From an uncultured Lachnospiraceae bacterium (GTDB lineage Bacteria; Bacillota; Clostridia; Lachnospirales; Lachnospiraceae): a stretch of 43,706 nucleotides of DNA. The DNA lies in the NCBI GenBank assembly GCA_910578405.1, contig CAJTQO010000030.1:1-43706 (forward strand), given 5' to 3'. Shown here piece after piece: positions 14,820-23,764 of the stretch; the stretch's first letter is position 1, and each line of letters opens with the position of its first letter. Both the position numbers and the translations under genes were made by a program. The notes under the pieces are model-generated. The model made no database searches. It was not told where the DNA came from and worked only from the letters and a program-made list of their open reading frames with translations.

Positions 14820-17198
14820 ATGAAACTAGGTACAAAGGCGGAGTCCTTATATATACTTGAGCAAAATTTAAGAGGGGCAAAGGTTCTGCCGCAGTATATG
14901 TTTACGGTTGGGCAGTGGAGAAAGGACAAACCTGGTATTTTGGAGAAATTTGAGGAACTGCCATGGAAGGAAAAAGTCATAGTGCGAAGCAGTTCGTTAC
15001 AGGAGGACACAGGGGAGCAGTCTTTGGCGGGGAAATATGAGTCGGTGGCTGATGTATCAGGAAAAGGCAGGTTCGCATATGCAGTGGATAAGGTTATAGA
15101 ATCTTACGATGATGGCAATGAATTTAATCAGGTACTTGTACAGCCTATGCTTGAGGACGTTGACATTTGTGGGGTTGCATTCACTCTGGAGCCGGGGACA
15201 GGAGGGCGCTATTATGTGGTCAGTTATGATAAGTCAGGCTCCACTTCAGCTATAACATCCGGGGGAAGTTCTGATAGTTGTTTGTATTATCGGTTCAAGG
15301 AATGCACAGATGAAAGGGAAGAAAACAGGAATCCGCAGATGGAGATGCTGTGCAGGACACTGCATGAACTGGAGCATATTTTTGGGATGGACAATTTGGA
15401 TGTGGAGTTTGCTTATACGAAAGACGGTGGCTTGTATATTCTTCAGGTGAGGCCCCTATGTGTGGAAGCGGGACGGGTTGACGGAAGACGCCAGAAGGAA
15501 GAACTGCGCCGTATTGCAGAAAGAGTAGCGCTTAACAGCCGGAAAAACCCGTTCCTGTGCGGAGACAGGGCAGTATACAGTGTGATGACGGATTGGAACC
15601 CGGCTGAAATGATAGGTGTAAGGCCGAAACCATTGGCCATGTCGTTGTACAGGGAAATTATAACGGATAGTGTATGGGCGTACCAAAGGGACAATTACGG
15701 GTACAGGAACCTGCGAAGTTTCCCTTTGATGGTTGATTTTGCAGGCCTTCCGTATATAGACGTGCGTGTAAGCTTTAATTCTTTCATTCCTTCGGGTTTA
15801 GACGAGCCGCTCAGTGAGAAACTGGTCAACTATTACCTGGAAGAATTGGTAAAGTATCCGGAAAAGCATGATAAGGCAGAATTTGAAATTGTATATTCCT
15901 GCTATACATTGGATTTGCAGCAGAGGGTACAGGTATTGAAGGGACATGGATTTTCAGAGGACGAGATTGCCAAGATAGTCGGTGCGCTGCGCAATGTGAC
16001 AAATCATATCATTGATTACCGGAACGGCCTGTGGCGCAAGGATTATAAAAAGATAGAATACCTTAACCGGCGTTACAGCGAAGTTATGGAAAGCGGAATG
16101 AGTGATATTGAAAAGACTTACTGGCTGCTGGAAGATTGTAAGCGTTATGGTACGCTTCCGTTTGCAGGGCTGGCGAGGGCTGCGTTTATCGCAGTTCAGA
16201 TGCTGCGGTCATTCGTATCCTGTGGAATTTTGGGTGAAGAAGACTACGAGGCGTTTATGGGTGGAATCGAGACGGTAAGTTCTGGAATGAACAGAGACTG
16301 CAAAGAATTGTCGAAGTCTTCCTTTTTAAGGAAGTATGGGCATCTGCGGCCGGGGACTTATGATATAACATCGCTTCGGTATGATGAGGCGCCGGAACTT
16401 TATTTTGACGAATTTTCGGAAACGATGCCCGGATGTCCGGACATAAAGGAAAATGGGGATGCTGATTTTGGTGTGGAGGGAAGGAAAAGCAGAGAATTCC
16501 GCCTGTCTTTGGGGCAGTTGAACAGGCTGAGGGATATGCTGCAGGAAAACGGATTGTCAAATGATGTGCTGGATATTATGGAATTTATGCGGTGCGTCAT
16601 AGAAGGAAGGGAGTATGGGAAGTTTGTATTTACCAGAAACCTCAGTATGGCTATGCATCTGATAGGCCAGATGGGCGCCGGGGCCGGAATTTCCAGAGAA
16701 GAATGTGCTTACATGAACATCAGGGCAGTGTACGATTTATATGTCTCTACAGGGGAGCTGAAAGATAAGTTTCTGGAATCTGTCAGACGGGGAAAAGAAA
16801 GTTATGAAATGACGCAGGTCATTACGCTGCCGCCTGTCATTGCCTTACCTGTTGATGTGTATTCGTTTTATTATCCGGATTCCGAACCTAATTTTATCAC
16901 ATCACGGAAGATTTGCGGTGAAGTAGGCATTCTCGAAGCTATGGAGGACATGACAGATATTGAAGGGAAGATAGTAATGATACAGAGCGCGGATCCCGGA
17001 TATGACTGGATATTTTCCCATGGGATTGGAGGGTTTGTGACCATGTATGGGGGAGCAAATTCACATATGGCAATACGGGCAGGGGAACTGGGCATTCCGG
17101 CGGCGATAGGTGTAGGCGCGAAGCGTTTTGAGAGATACCGTTTTGCTAAAATAATGGAAATAGATGCACTGTCAAAAACGATAAAAATATTAAAGTGA
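14820..17198 (+). CDS. PEP-synthase-like phosphotransferase, candidate L-glutamine kinase
   Basis: A 792-aa protein with an N-terminal ATP-grasp domain like PEP synthase/PPDK (VIVRSSSLQEDTGEQSLAGKYES, VLVQPMLEDVDICGVAFT, then YILQVRPLC at about residue 212). A long middle domain without an obvious PEP-binding barrel follows, and a C-terminal phosphohistidine domain with YGGANSHMAIRAGELGIP, active-site His at about 749. This architecture is that of Cj1418, which phosphorylates the side-chain amide of L-glutamine using ATP. Central-metabolism PPDK or PEP synthase would carry a PEP/pyruvate TIM barrel. ATG 14820 is chosen over upstream in-frame codons that overlap the kinase gene; ATG 14796 is also possible. 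It is followed directly by a methyltransferase. Confidence 0.82.
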   Translation: MKLGTKAESLYILEQNLRGAKVLPQYMFTVGQWRKDKPGILEKFEELPWKEKVIVRSSSLQEDTGEQSLAGKYESVADVSGKGRFAYAVDKVIESYDDGNEFNQVLVQPMLEDVDICGVAFTLEPGTGGRYYVVSYDKSGSTSAITSGGSSDSCLYYRFKECTDEREENRNPQMEMLCRTLHELEHIFGMDNLDVEFAYTKDGGLYILQVRPLCVEAGRVDGRRQKEELRRIAERVALNSRKNPFLCGDRAVYSVMTDWNPAEMIGVRPKPLAMSLYREIITDSVWAYQRDNYGYRNLRSFPLMVDFAGLPYIDVRVSFNSFIPSGLDEPLSEKLVNYYLEELVKYPEKHDKAEFEIVYSCYTLDLQQRVQVLKGHGFSEDEIAKIVGALRNVTNHIIDYRNGLWRKDYKKIEYLNRRYSEVMESGMSDIEKTYWLLEDCKRYGTLPFAGLARAAFIAVQMLRSFVSCGILGEEDYEAFMGGIETVSSGMNRDCKELSKSSFLRKYGHLRPGTYDITSLRYDEAPELYFDEFSETMPGCPDIKENGDADFGVEGRKSREFRLSLGQLNRLRDMLQENGLSNDVLDIMEFMRCVIEGREYGKFVFTRNLSMAMHLIGQMGAGAGISREECAYMNIRAVYDLYVSTGELKDKFLESVRRGKESYEMTQVITLPPVIALPVDVYSFYYPDSEPNFITSRKICGEVGILEAMEDMTDIEGKIVMIQSADPGYDWIFSHGIGGFVTMYGGANSHMAIRAGELGIPAAIGVGAKRFERYRFAKIMEIDALSKTIKILK

Positions 17199-17209
17199 GG
17201 AGTAAGAGG

Positions 17210-17976
17210 ATGAAACATGGAGACTTTACAGAATTGGCAAAGTTTTATAGGAACAGGCCAGGATACTCTGGCGTTGTACTGGAATGTCTGAAGAACCATG
17301 TGCTTAACAGCATCGGAGAAGGGAAGGTGGCGGATATTGGAGCAGGCACTGGTAAGCTGACGGAGAATCTGGCTGGTCTTGGACTTGGCGGGTTTGCGGT
17401 AGAGCCGAATGAAGCAATGCGTGCAGAAGCGGAAAATGTGTCCGGGGGGGGTTCATTTGGAAGGAGGGAACTGCTGAAGCGACAGGGCTTGCGGATAGTT
17501 GTGTAAATTGGGCGCTGATGGGTTCTTCCTTCCATTGGGCGGACAGCAGGCTTGCAGTGAGGGAGTTCTATCGGATACTGGTTCCCGGGGGGTTTTTTAC
17601 GGCTATCTGGAATCCAAGGGATATTGAGCGGAGCGAACTGCATAAGAGGATAGAAGAGGCAGTATATTCGGAAGCGCCGGGAATGCGGCGTGTTTCTTCA
17701 GGTAAATCCGTTTCTACCGAAGAAATGAGGGATAAACTGCTCGGAGAAGGATTATTTAAAGACATTTTTTTTGTAGAGGCTCCGCATACAGAATTTATGA
17801 CAAAAGAAAGATATATGAACACATGGAAGTCTGTCAATGATATCCAGGTGCAGGCAGGCAAGGAAGGTTTCTGCAGGATTCTTGAGAAAATAGGGAAAAT
17901 CATATGTGAGTTTGATGAAATTGAAGTTCCGTACCTGTCCAGGTCATGGACAGTGCAAAGCTGCAAGCAGTCCTAG
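17210..17976 (+). pseudogene. SAM methyltransferase split at a G8 tract (off-phase), Cj1419/Cj1420-like position
   Basis: Translation starts at ATG 17210 after AGGAG (17198-17202). The SAM motif VADIGAGTGKLTENLA and the acidic AVEPNEAM are intact, then the frame shifts at G8 (17444-17451) and stops at 17504-17506. One extra G (or two fewer) restores an open frame that reads GFIWKEGTAEATGLADSCVN into the downstream part beginning GSSFHWADSRLAVREFYRIL, ending at 17976. The restored protein would be 255 aa, nearly the same as the intact paralogue at 18103 (250 aa), to which it aligns along its length. In Campylobacter jejuni two methyltransferase genes sit in the matching place and at least one switches through poly-G. 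Methylation of the phosphoramidate oxygen is the expected role (inference). Confidence 0.75.
17444..17451 (+). repeat. Homopolymeric G8 tract, candidate phase-variation switch
   Basis: Eight G lie exactly where the methyltransferase frame breaks; G9 or G6 would give an intact gene. Runs of eight A elsewhere in the island (about 24510-24517 and 28518-28525) leave their genes intact, so a general tendency to miscall homopolymers is not evident. Confidence 0.7.
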
Positions 17977-18102
17977 TTCTCCATCCAGACTGAGTGGAAC
18001 TGGAAGTTCTGGCTGGATGGCGCATTGGCCCGTTTATACTGAAAATCCCGTTATGCCTGCCGAGTGTCTGTACTATGGAATAGTGAAAGAAAGGATGAGG
18101 AT

Positions 18103-18855
18103 ATGAAAACGGAATGGGATTATACGGATTTGGCGGAAGCATACTTGAAGCGGCCGGATTATGCACAGACGGCAATTGATGGGATGCTGGAGACGGCGGG
18201 GGTAAAGCCAGGGGATGCAGTATGTGATGTGGGGGCAGGTGTTGCGCACCTGACTTTGAAGCTGGCGGCGTATGGGCTGGATGTCTGTGCAGTGGAGCCG
18301 AATGACACGATGCGCAGGAACGGGGTTATCCGGACAGAGCAGTATAAAAATGTTCACTGGTTCGAAGGTGTGGGAGAAAATACGGGAATGGAAGATAGCA
18401 AGTTTGATTTGGTGACGTTCGGATCGTCCTTTAATGTATGCGACCGTCAGGAAGCGTTAAAAGAATCAAAGAGGATTCTCAAAAAAGAAGGATGGTTTGC
18501 CTGCATGTGGAACCATCGAAACCTGGAGGATCCTCTCCAGAAAGAGATAGAGGAAATCCTCAGAAGCCGGATTGAAAGCTATGAATATGGGACAAGAAGG
18601 GAAGACCAGACGGAAGTTATTAACCAGTGCGGATTGTTCGGGGATGTGGTTTATATAGAGGGGATTGTAGTGCATGATATGCTGGCGGAGGATTTCATCG
18701 AGGGATGGAAGTCTCATGGTACGGTGCAGAGGCAGTCAAAGGATGAGTTTCAGTTTATCAATGAGGAAATACGCAGAGTAGTTGAGGCAAAAGGCGCCAA
18801 ATATATCCAAGTGCCATATACGACCAGAATATGGATGGCGCAAGTAAGGGAATAA
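18103..18855 (+). CDS. Class I SAM methyltransferase, intact paralogue
   Basis: A 250-aa methyltransferase with the SAM-binding motif VCDVGAGVAHLTLKLAAYG, AVEPNDTM, FDLVTFGSSFN (motif IV region) and RILKKEGWFACMWNHRN. It is a diverged paralogue of the frame-broken gene just upstream; both share the N-terminal YTDLAEAYLKRPDY / FTELAKFYRNRPGY start. ATG 18103 follows AGGATGAGG; an earlier in-frame GTG at 18064 is less likely. The 126-bp gap before it contains only a weak hairpin. Together with the other cassette genes it is a candidate for forming the O-methyl group of an O-methyl phosphoramidate, or for methylating the acceptor sugar. Confidence 0.82.
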   Translation: MKTEWDYTDLAEAYLKRPDYAQTAIDGMLETAGVKPGDAVCDVGAGVAHLTLKLAAYGLDVCAVEPNDTMRRNGVIRTEQYKNVHWFEGVGENTGMEDSKFDLVTFGSSFNVCDRQEALKESKRILKKEGWFACMWNHRNLEDPLQKEIEEILRSRIESYEYGTRREDQTEVINQCGLFGDVVYIEGIVVHDMLAEDFIEGWKSHGTVQRQSKDEFQFINEEIRRVVEAKGAKYIQVPYTTRIWMAQVRE

Positions 18856-18868
18856 GGCAGGTGGGAAT

Positions 18869-19474
18869 ATGGGAACTGTGCTGTATACGCAGAGAGTAGA
18901 GTTTATAGAGAGTTATGGGGAGCGGAGAGATTGTTCCGATCAGAATATTTCACGATTTATTCAAACCTGCGGATATCTGCCGGTTCCGGTTCCGAACATG
19001 TTAGAAGCTCCGGAAGAGCTTATTGCTTATGTAAAGCCTGTGGGGATTGTCCTGACTGGGGGAAATTCATTGGTAAGGTATGGCGGTAATGCACCGGAAA
19101 GAGACAGGACAGACAGGCTGCTTATAAAAGCCGCAATAGGGAGGGGAATTCCAATATACGGATTCTGCCGCGGCATGCAGTCTGTTCTGGATTATTTTGA
19201 GTGCAGGTTGGAAAATGTGGAAGGGCATGTAGCAATCCGGCATTCCGTCCAGGGGATATGGGGGGCAGGAGAAGTAAACAGTTATCATAACCAGGCATGC
19301 AGAAAGGTCAGAGAACCTTTGTATGTGGCACAGAGGGCAGGAGACGGGGTGATAGAGGCTGTAGAATGCCCACAGCATAAGATTATGGCGGTTATGTGGC
19401 ATCCGGAACGGGAAAATCCGTTCAGGGAAGAAGACATTATGAGAGTTCGTAATTTGTTTGGAGGAAAATTTTAG
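18869..19474 (+). CDS. Class I glutamine amidotransferase-like hydrolase, candidate gamma-glutamyl-CDP-amidate hydrolase
   Basis: A 201-aa class I GATase fold enzyme. The nucleophile is Cys100 in YGFCRGMQS, with His178 and Glu180 in MWHPERE completing the triad; VLTGGNS and VNSYHNQ are the usual flanking motifs. The closest functional type is a gamma-glutamyl hydrolase (PuuD-like) rather than a synthase-bound amidotransferase, since no synthase partner is present. In Campylobacter jejuni, Cj1417 of this type removes glutamate from CDP-L-glutamine to leave cytidine diphosphoramidate. It ends the cassette, 13 bp after the methyltransferase and 50 bp before the next gene. The role is inferred from the complete enzyme set. 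Confidence 0.82.
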   Translation: MGTVLYTQRVEFIESYGERRDCSDQNISRFIQTCGYLPVPVPNMLEAPEELIAYVKPVGIVLTGGNSLVRYGGNAPERDRTDRLLIKAAIGRGIPIYGFCRGMQSVLDYFECRLENVEGHVAIRHSVQGIWGAGEVNSYHNQACRKVREPLYVAQRAGDGVIEAVECPQHKIMAVMWHPERENPFREEDIMRVRNLFGGKF

Positions 19475-19527
19475 TATCAGCCTTTCAGTTTCAGGAAAGA
19501 AACTGATGAAGGGAGTGGGGAGAATTG

Positions 19528-21129
19528 GTGAGCAGTGGAAAAGTAAGAATGCAGAAACTCAAAAAGGACATAAAAGCCTGTAAGAGAATCGTTATGTATG
19601 GGGCTGGCTGTCTGGCAAAGATATTGAATGCTGAATTAGCCCAAAGTGGCATCGGTGTGAATTATTGTGTAGTAAGCCATAAGGACAGTAATGTAAATGC
19701 GTTTGAGGGTATACCGCTGTATGCAGTTGATGACCGGATTTCTGACATGCGCAAAGAAGAAGTAATTACACTTATTTCAGTTACGGAGAAATATGAAAAA
19801 GAAATAGAAGAGATTTTGCTGCGGAATGGTATTTTCAGATATCTGCTAATTTCCAGGTATGTAAGGAAGACGGATTCATTCCGCATATATCAGAATAAAT
19901 CGGAACAGGAATATCTGGATGAAATAGCAGAATGGTATGCGGATGCGAATCATCTCCCCTTCTATGATTTGGATGAAATAAAAAAGCAATTAAAGGATAT
20001 CATACAGAAAAACTCGCGGCGTAAGGATAAAGCAGTATTTGCAGTTGGCAATTTCAGTCCAAGAGTGATTAAGATGGCAGGCGCTTTACATAAAAAGGGA
20101 TTTGAGGTTGAGATATTATTTTATCCGGGCATATGGATTTTGGACTGTTTTCTTGATGCATTGTTGCATGTGGCGGATTCCTGTAAAATGTGTGAAAGCA
20201 TAGAGGAACTGATGTATGGGATTATGGTTTCACAGGCAGAAATTGTTCATTTATTTTCGAGTATAGAAGTATCCTATGTAGCCCGTATTTTATTTCAAAG
20301 GAAAAAATTATTTTCAAAGCTGATATTTGACCAATATGACATCGGAAACGGAATGTATATTGAAACAAATGAGTTAACGAAGGAAATGCTTGATGATGAG
20401 AGGTATTGCCTGGAACATGCGGATGGCGTTTGCTTTAGAGGATATGAGCAGGAATACTTATTGAATGAGATGAATTATAAGATGGAAGGAGCGGCAATTA
20501 ATTTTTTTGATTATTGTCAGGATGATGAATTCGATGAAAGCAAGGACTGTGATAATGGCGCGTTGACTTTGTGTTATGCGGGAGGAATAGCGACAGAACA
20601 GGAATGGCCGGGGGCATCGTATGCATGTCTTTTGGAATTTGCAGGTATTTGTGAGAAAAGCAAGTGTCATTTACATGTTTATCCGTCACACTGGGATGAA
20701 CAAAGATTTTCGGAGTATATTGATTTGGACAGAAAAAGTGATTATTTTCATTTCCATAAGCCGGTATCGTATAGAGATTTGAGGCAAGAGTTAAAACAGT
20801 ATGATTACGGAATACATATAATTAAAAATAATTTTCTTAAAAGGGAAAAAGACGGTTATTACACAAGGAATAAACTGATTTATGCAGTGACAAATCACTT
20901 TTATGATTACCTGGAAGCCGGTTTGCCAATCATCGCAGCATACCCTGTTAAATTTGCAGAATATTTTGAGAAGAAAAACGTGTTATTAAATTGGACGCTG
21001 GAAGAATTTGATTTTGAACAATTGATATGCAGGCGTAAAGAATTGAAGCAGAATGCAATACAAGTAAAAAAACAGCTTAGCGTAGGAAAACAGATAGAAA
21101 AATTAATCGGATTTTATAATATGCTATAA
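19528..21129 (+). CDS. Probable GT-B glycosyltransferase with N-terminal Rossmann-like module
   Basis: About 533 aa. Residues 10-110 form the island's recurring module (RIVMYGAGCLAKILNAEL, then a V-x-D/H pattern). From about residue 165 the sequence reads like a GT-B protein: AVFAVGNFSPRVIKMAGALHKKGFEVE, a middle acceptor-type region, ALTLCYAGGIATEQEWPGA and a C-terminal YDYLEAGLPIIAAYPVKFAEY, which is the usual nucleotide-sugar end of family 4-like enzymes. No ATG lies near the ribosome binding site (GGGAGTGGGGAG, 19511-19522); GTG 19528 or TTG 19525 is used. It directly follows the phosphoramidate cassette, so it could be the transferase for that group, but nothing proves this. Confidence 0.65.
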   Translation: MSSGKVRMQKLKKDIKACKRIVMYGAGCLAKILNAELAQSGIGVNYCVVSHKDSNVNAFEGIPLYAVDDRISDMRKEEVITLISVTEKYEKEIEEILLRNGIFRYLLISRYVRKTDSFRIYQNKSEQEYLDEIAEWYADANHLPFYDLDEIKKQLKDIIQKNSRRKDKAVFAVGNFSPRVIKMAGALHKKGFEVEILFYPGIWILDCFLDALLHVADSCKMCESIEELMYGIMVSQAEIVHLFSSIEVSYVARILFQRKKLFSKLIFDQYDIGNGMYIETNELTKEMLDDERYCLEHADGVCFRGYEQEYLLNEMNYKMEGAAINFFDYCQDDEFDESKDCDNGALTLCYAGGIATEQEWPGASYACLLEFAGICEKSKCHLHVYPSHWDEQRFSEYIDLDRKSDYFHFHKPVSYRDLRQELKQYDYGIHIIKNNFLKREKDGYYTRNKLIYAVTNHFYDYLEAGLPIIAAYPVKFAEYFEKKNVLLNWTLEEFDFEQLICRRKELKQNAIQVKKQLSVGKQIEKLIGFYNML

Positions 21130-21152
21130 ATTATGAAAGGAGGGAAAAGGGT

Positions 21153-22160
21153 ATGGAGCGTGTTGTGATATACGGGGCAGGGAATGCTGGAAAGAGCGCT
21201 TATTTTTATTTAAAAAGCAGATATGAATGTTTATTTTTTGTGGATGGTGACAGTAAAAAATGGGGACAGGAGTTTGAGGGGCTGCAAATTAGGGAGCCGG
21301 ATGCATTAAAGCAGATAGGAAATGTAAAAGTAGTAGTTGCAAGCATTTATTGGAAAGAAATATTGGATGAAATAAGAGGCTTTGGCCGGATGGCGATAGA
21401 GATATACAAGCCGGAAACAGAAGTGATATTGTCTGATGGAATAAAAGAAGAATTAAATAAAAGAACAGTAAATTTGGGAAGTTTCTTAAGAAAGCAAAAG
21501 AGAATATTGTGTAAAGAGCTGGCTTTTATGCCGGGAGGCTCACAGGTACTGGATTATGTTTTTTTAAAAGCTGTAGGGAGTGTTTTTCAATGCAAAAAAT
21601 ATTTGGAAATTGGGACTTATATCGGGGAAAGCATTAATATAATGACGGAATGCTGTGAGGAATTGTACAGCGTAACTGCACCGCTGGAATCCCCCCTGGC
21701 AGGAGGGGAATGGTGTAAGGAGTTGGGAATACCAAATCATTCAGGCAGACTGGCATATGATGAGAGGATAACTCATTATTATGCAGATTCCAGAATTTTT
21801 AATTTTGAAAATGTGGGAATGGACATAGATCTATTTTTCATTGATGGAGATCATAGTTATGAAGGCGTATATAGTGATACAAAAAAGATTTTTGAAGTAA
21901 AGAAAGCGGATGCAATTGTGATATGGCATGATTTTAGAAACTTGGATACTTCATACAGGGCCGAAGTTGTGAATGCAGTGAGAGATGCATTGCAGGATGA
22001 ATTTCGAAATGTTTATGCAACAAATAATAATTTGTGCGGAATTTATTTGCCGGAGAAGTATAAAGAGGAGTTTGAATTAAGAGAAATAAAGTATGAGGAA
22101 AAGGCGCCTTTGTATACTTATGATTGCACATTAGACAATTGTAAAGTGTTTGAAGCTTAA
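21153..22160 (+). CDS. SAM methyltransferase with N-terminal Rossmann-like module
   Basis: Residues 1-95 carry the recurring module (VVIYGAGNAGKSAYFYL, FFVDGDSKKWG). Residues about 115-310 look like a Methyltransf_24-type enzyme: CKKYLEIGTYIGESINIMT, a late DLFFIDGDHSYEGVYSDT and IVIWHDFRN, which place SAM and a metal or acid pocket. Such enzymes O-methylate sugars, often in glycan islands. The start has a strong AGGAGGG at 21138-21144. Substrate unknown. The module may bring the enzyme to a common scaffold or bind a nucleotide sugar. Confidence 0.75.
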   Translation: MERVVIYGAGNAGKSAYFYLKSRYECLFFVDGDSKKWGQEFEGLQIREPDALKQIGNVKVVVASIYWKEILDEIRGFGRMAIEIYKPETEVILSDGIKEELNKRTVNLGSFLRKQKRILCKELAFMPGGSQVLDYVFLKAVGSVFQCKKYLEIGTYIGESINIMTECCEELYSVTAPLESPLAGGEWCKELGIPNHSGRLAYDERITHYYADSRIFNFENVGMDIDLFFIDGDHSYEGVYSDTKKIFEVKKADAIVIWHDFRNLDTSYRAEVVNAVRDALQDEFRNVYATNNNLCGIYLPEKYKEEFELREIKYEEKAPLYTYDCTLDNCKVFEA

Positions 22161-22220
22161 TCCTTTTTAAAATAGGCATAAACGGAAGCCAGGGAAAATT
22201 GATAAAGGAGATTGGTGTAA

Positions 22221-23453
22221 ATGGGAAAGAATTGCTCTTCTTTTTTTTGGAGTGATAATTGGCATATAGAAAACGGAAAAGCATGGTTTGTGGATGGGGA
22301 ACGGAATGTTTTATTTTGTTTAAATCTTGAAAAAAAAGAGTGTGAGTATATAAAAGAGATACCTGATTCGGATAAAAATACATTTCGATTGAACCCTAAA
22401 TGCATTAAATGTGAGAACGATATTTTTTGTATGCCCGATTTAGGGAGCTGTATATGGGTATATCATATTGAAAAGTCTCAATTTACATCAATTGCAGTAG
22501 ATAGGCCCAAAGACGTCAGGCTTTCCATAAGGGATTTCTGGAAATGTGAGAAGAAAATTTTTGCAGTTTCCATTGGATTAAGGCAAATTATTGAAATCAA
22601 TATAGAAGAAAAGAGAATAGAGCATTATTATGCTTTGTCTCATGCAGAGAATGATATTATGGGAAGAGGAATTAAGGTTGGAAAATATTTATATATTATT
22701 TCCATGATATGGAACAGAATCTATCAATTTGATTTAGTAACCAAAGAAACGGAGATATTTACTATTCCCAATGTAGCAGGAGCTTTTTGCTCAATATGTT
22801 TTGACGGGGACAAATTTTGGCTGAGCGGATATCGGAGAGAAGTGTATGTCTGGGATAAGGATAAAAATGAAGTGAAGATTATAGACCAGTTTCCGGAGCA
22901 GTTTGGCATTTATAACTTTAAAGATAAAGAAAATAATAGATTGGATTTTAAAACATTGGCGTATGATGTTCCAGCATTCATCCAGTCGGTTGCAACAAAA
23001 ACGCATGTCTGGTTCATACCGTTTCAAACAAACAAAATATTATATATAGATAAAAACACATATGAAGTGAAGGCTTTTGAAATGGAAATGGAGGACGAAA
23101 AGGAGGGCATCCCGATTAATAGGGAGTTTTTGAAAGCAAAGTATTTATTGGAGTATGTGGATGAAAATCGCTATATAGGGCTGTATTCTTTGAAAAATAA
23201 CTGTGTGGTGGTGATAGATGCGAGAGAAATGAAGGAAACCAGGGAAACCTATTTACTTAGCAGGTTATGTCTTATGAAGATGATGCAGCTACATGAAAAG
23301 AGAGGACATATCATGCGGGAAAAGAATGATATGGATGAAAGGATATACTGTGCAGGAATTGGGGACTGGAGTGAGTATATCAGAATGGGCATGGAAGAAA
23401 AGGCAGGTACGCAAATATATAAGAAGATTGTAATGGAGGGGAAGAGTTGTTAG
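22221..23453 (+). CDS. Beta-propeller-like protein of unknown function
   Basis: A 410-aa soluble protein with no signal peptide. It contains repeated blade-like units with the pattern xxxIYQFDLVTKETEIF, EVYVWDKDKNEVKII, KILYIDKNTYEVKAFEM and CVVVIDAREMKETRETY, each about 45-60 residues apart, preceded by short W/Y-rich strands. This suggests a propeller with about six blades. The C-terminal 50 residues are helical and charged. I do not recognise a catalytic motif. It lies between a methyltransferase and a glycosyltransferase and overlaps the next small gene. It may be a glycan-modifying enzyme, a scaffold, or the missing phosphoramidate transferase; the last is speculation. Confidence 0.6.
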   Translation: MGKNCSSFFWSDNWHIENGKAWFVDGERNVLFCLNLEKKECEYIKEIPDSDKNTFRLNPKCIKCENDIFCMPDLGSCIWVYHIEKSQFTSIAVDRPKDVRLSIRDFWKCEKKIFAVSIGLRQIIEINIEEKRIEHYYALSHAENDIMGRGIKVGKYLYIISMIWNRIYQFDLVTKETEIFTIPNVAGAFCSICFDGDKFWLSGYRREVYVWDKDKNEVKIIDQFPEQFGIYNFKDKENNRLDFKTLAYDVPAFIQSVATKTHVWFIPFQTNKILYIDKNTYEVKAFEMEMEDEKEGIPINREFLKAKYLLEYVDENRYIGLYSLKNNCVVVIDAREMKETRETYLLSRLCLMKMMQLHEKRGHIMREKNDMDERIYCAGIGDWSEYIRMGMEEKAGTQIYKKIVMEGKSC

Positions 23454-23749
23454 ATATATGCAGGCGGTTATTGTCACTTATTTATATTTATGCGGTTATC
23501 AAAGAGTGGGATATTGGTGAAGAGTTTCAGAAAACAAAAAAAATAATTGTGGTAGGAAGTTTGATGCAGGCTTTCCTAGTAAAGATATCTTTAATAAAAA
23601 CAAGGGCTTCTGTTTCTTATTGTAATTTGAATGAATTTGATGAAATTTACGAATATAGGAAAAATGTAAAGTGGATAATATTTGATAAGAAGAAAGCAAA
23701 ATATATGAAAAACGTAGAAACAGATATTTTGATATTTCCAATTTTATAA
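23447..23749 (+). CDS. Small protein of unknown function, 100 aa
   Basis: The start is a TTG at 23447 overlapping the previous stop, 6-10 bp after GGAGGGG. The protein has an alpha/beta look (KIIVVGSLMQAFLVKISLI, VKWIIFDKKKAKY, ILIFPIL) like a reduced version of the nucleotide-binding module found in its neighbours but without the glycine-rich loop. It may be a free-standing module, or a remnant of a larger gene. Codon use is like that of the neighbours, so recent decay is not obvious. Confidence 0.45.
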   Translation: MLDICRRLLSLIYIYAVIKEWDIGEEFQKTKKIIVVGSLMQAFLVKISLIKTRASVSYCNLNEFDEIYEYRKNVKWIIFDKKKAKYMKNVETDILIFPIL

Positions 23750-23764
23750 AGAGGAAAGAAGAAA

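Noticed and set aside
14820..17198. Central-metabolism PEP synthase or pyruvate phosphate dikinase
   Set aside because: The order of domains ends with the phosphohistidine domain and no PEP/pyruvate barrel is visible; context is a glycan cassette.
17977..18102. Imperfect hairpin in the gap between the two methyltransferase genes
   Set aside because: The arms are short (about 8 bp, CCATCCAG/CTGGATGG) around a long loop with no T run; too weak to call a terminator or RNA element.
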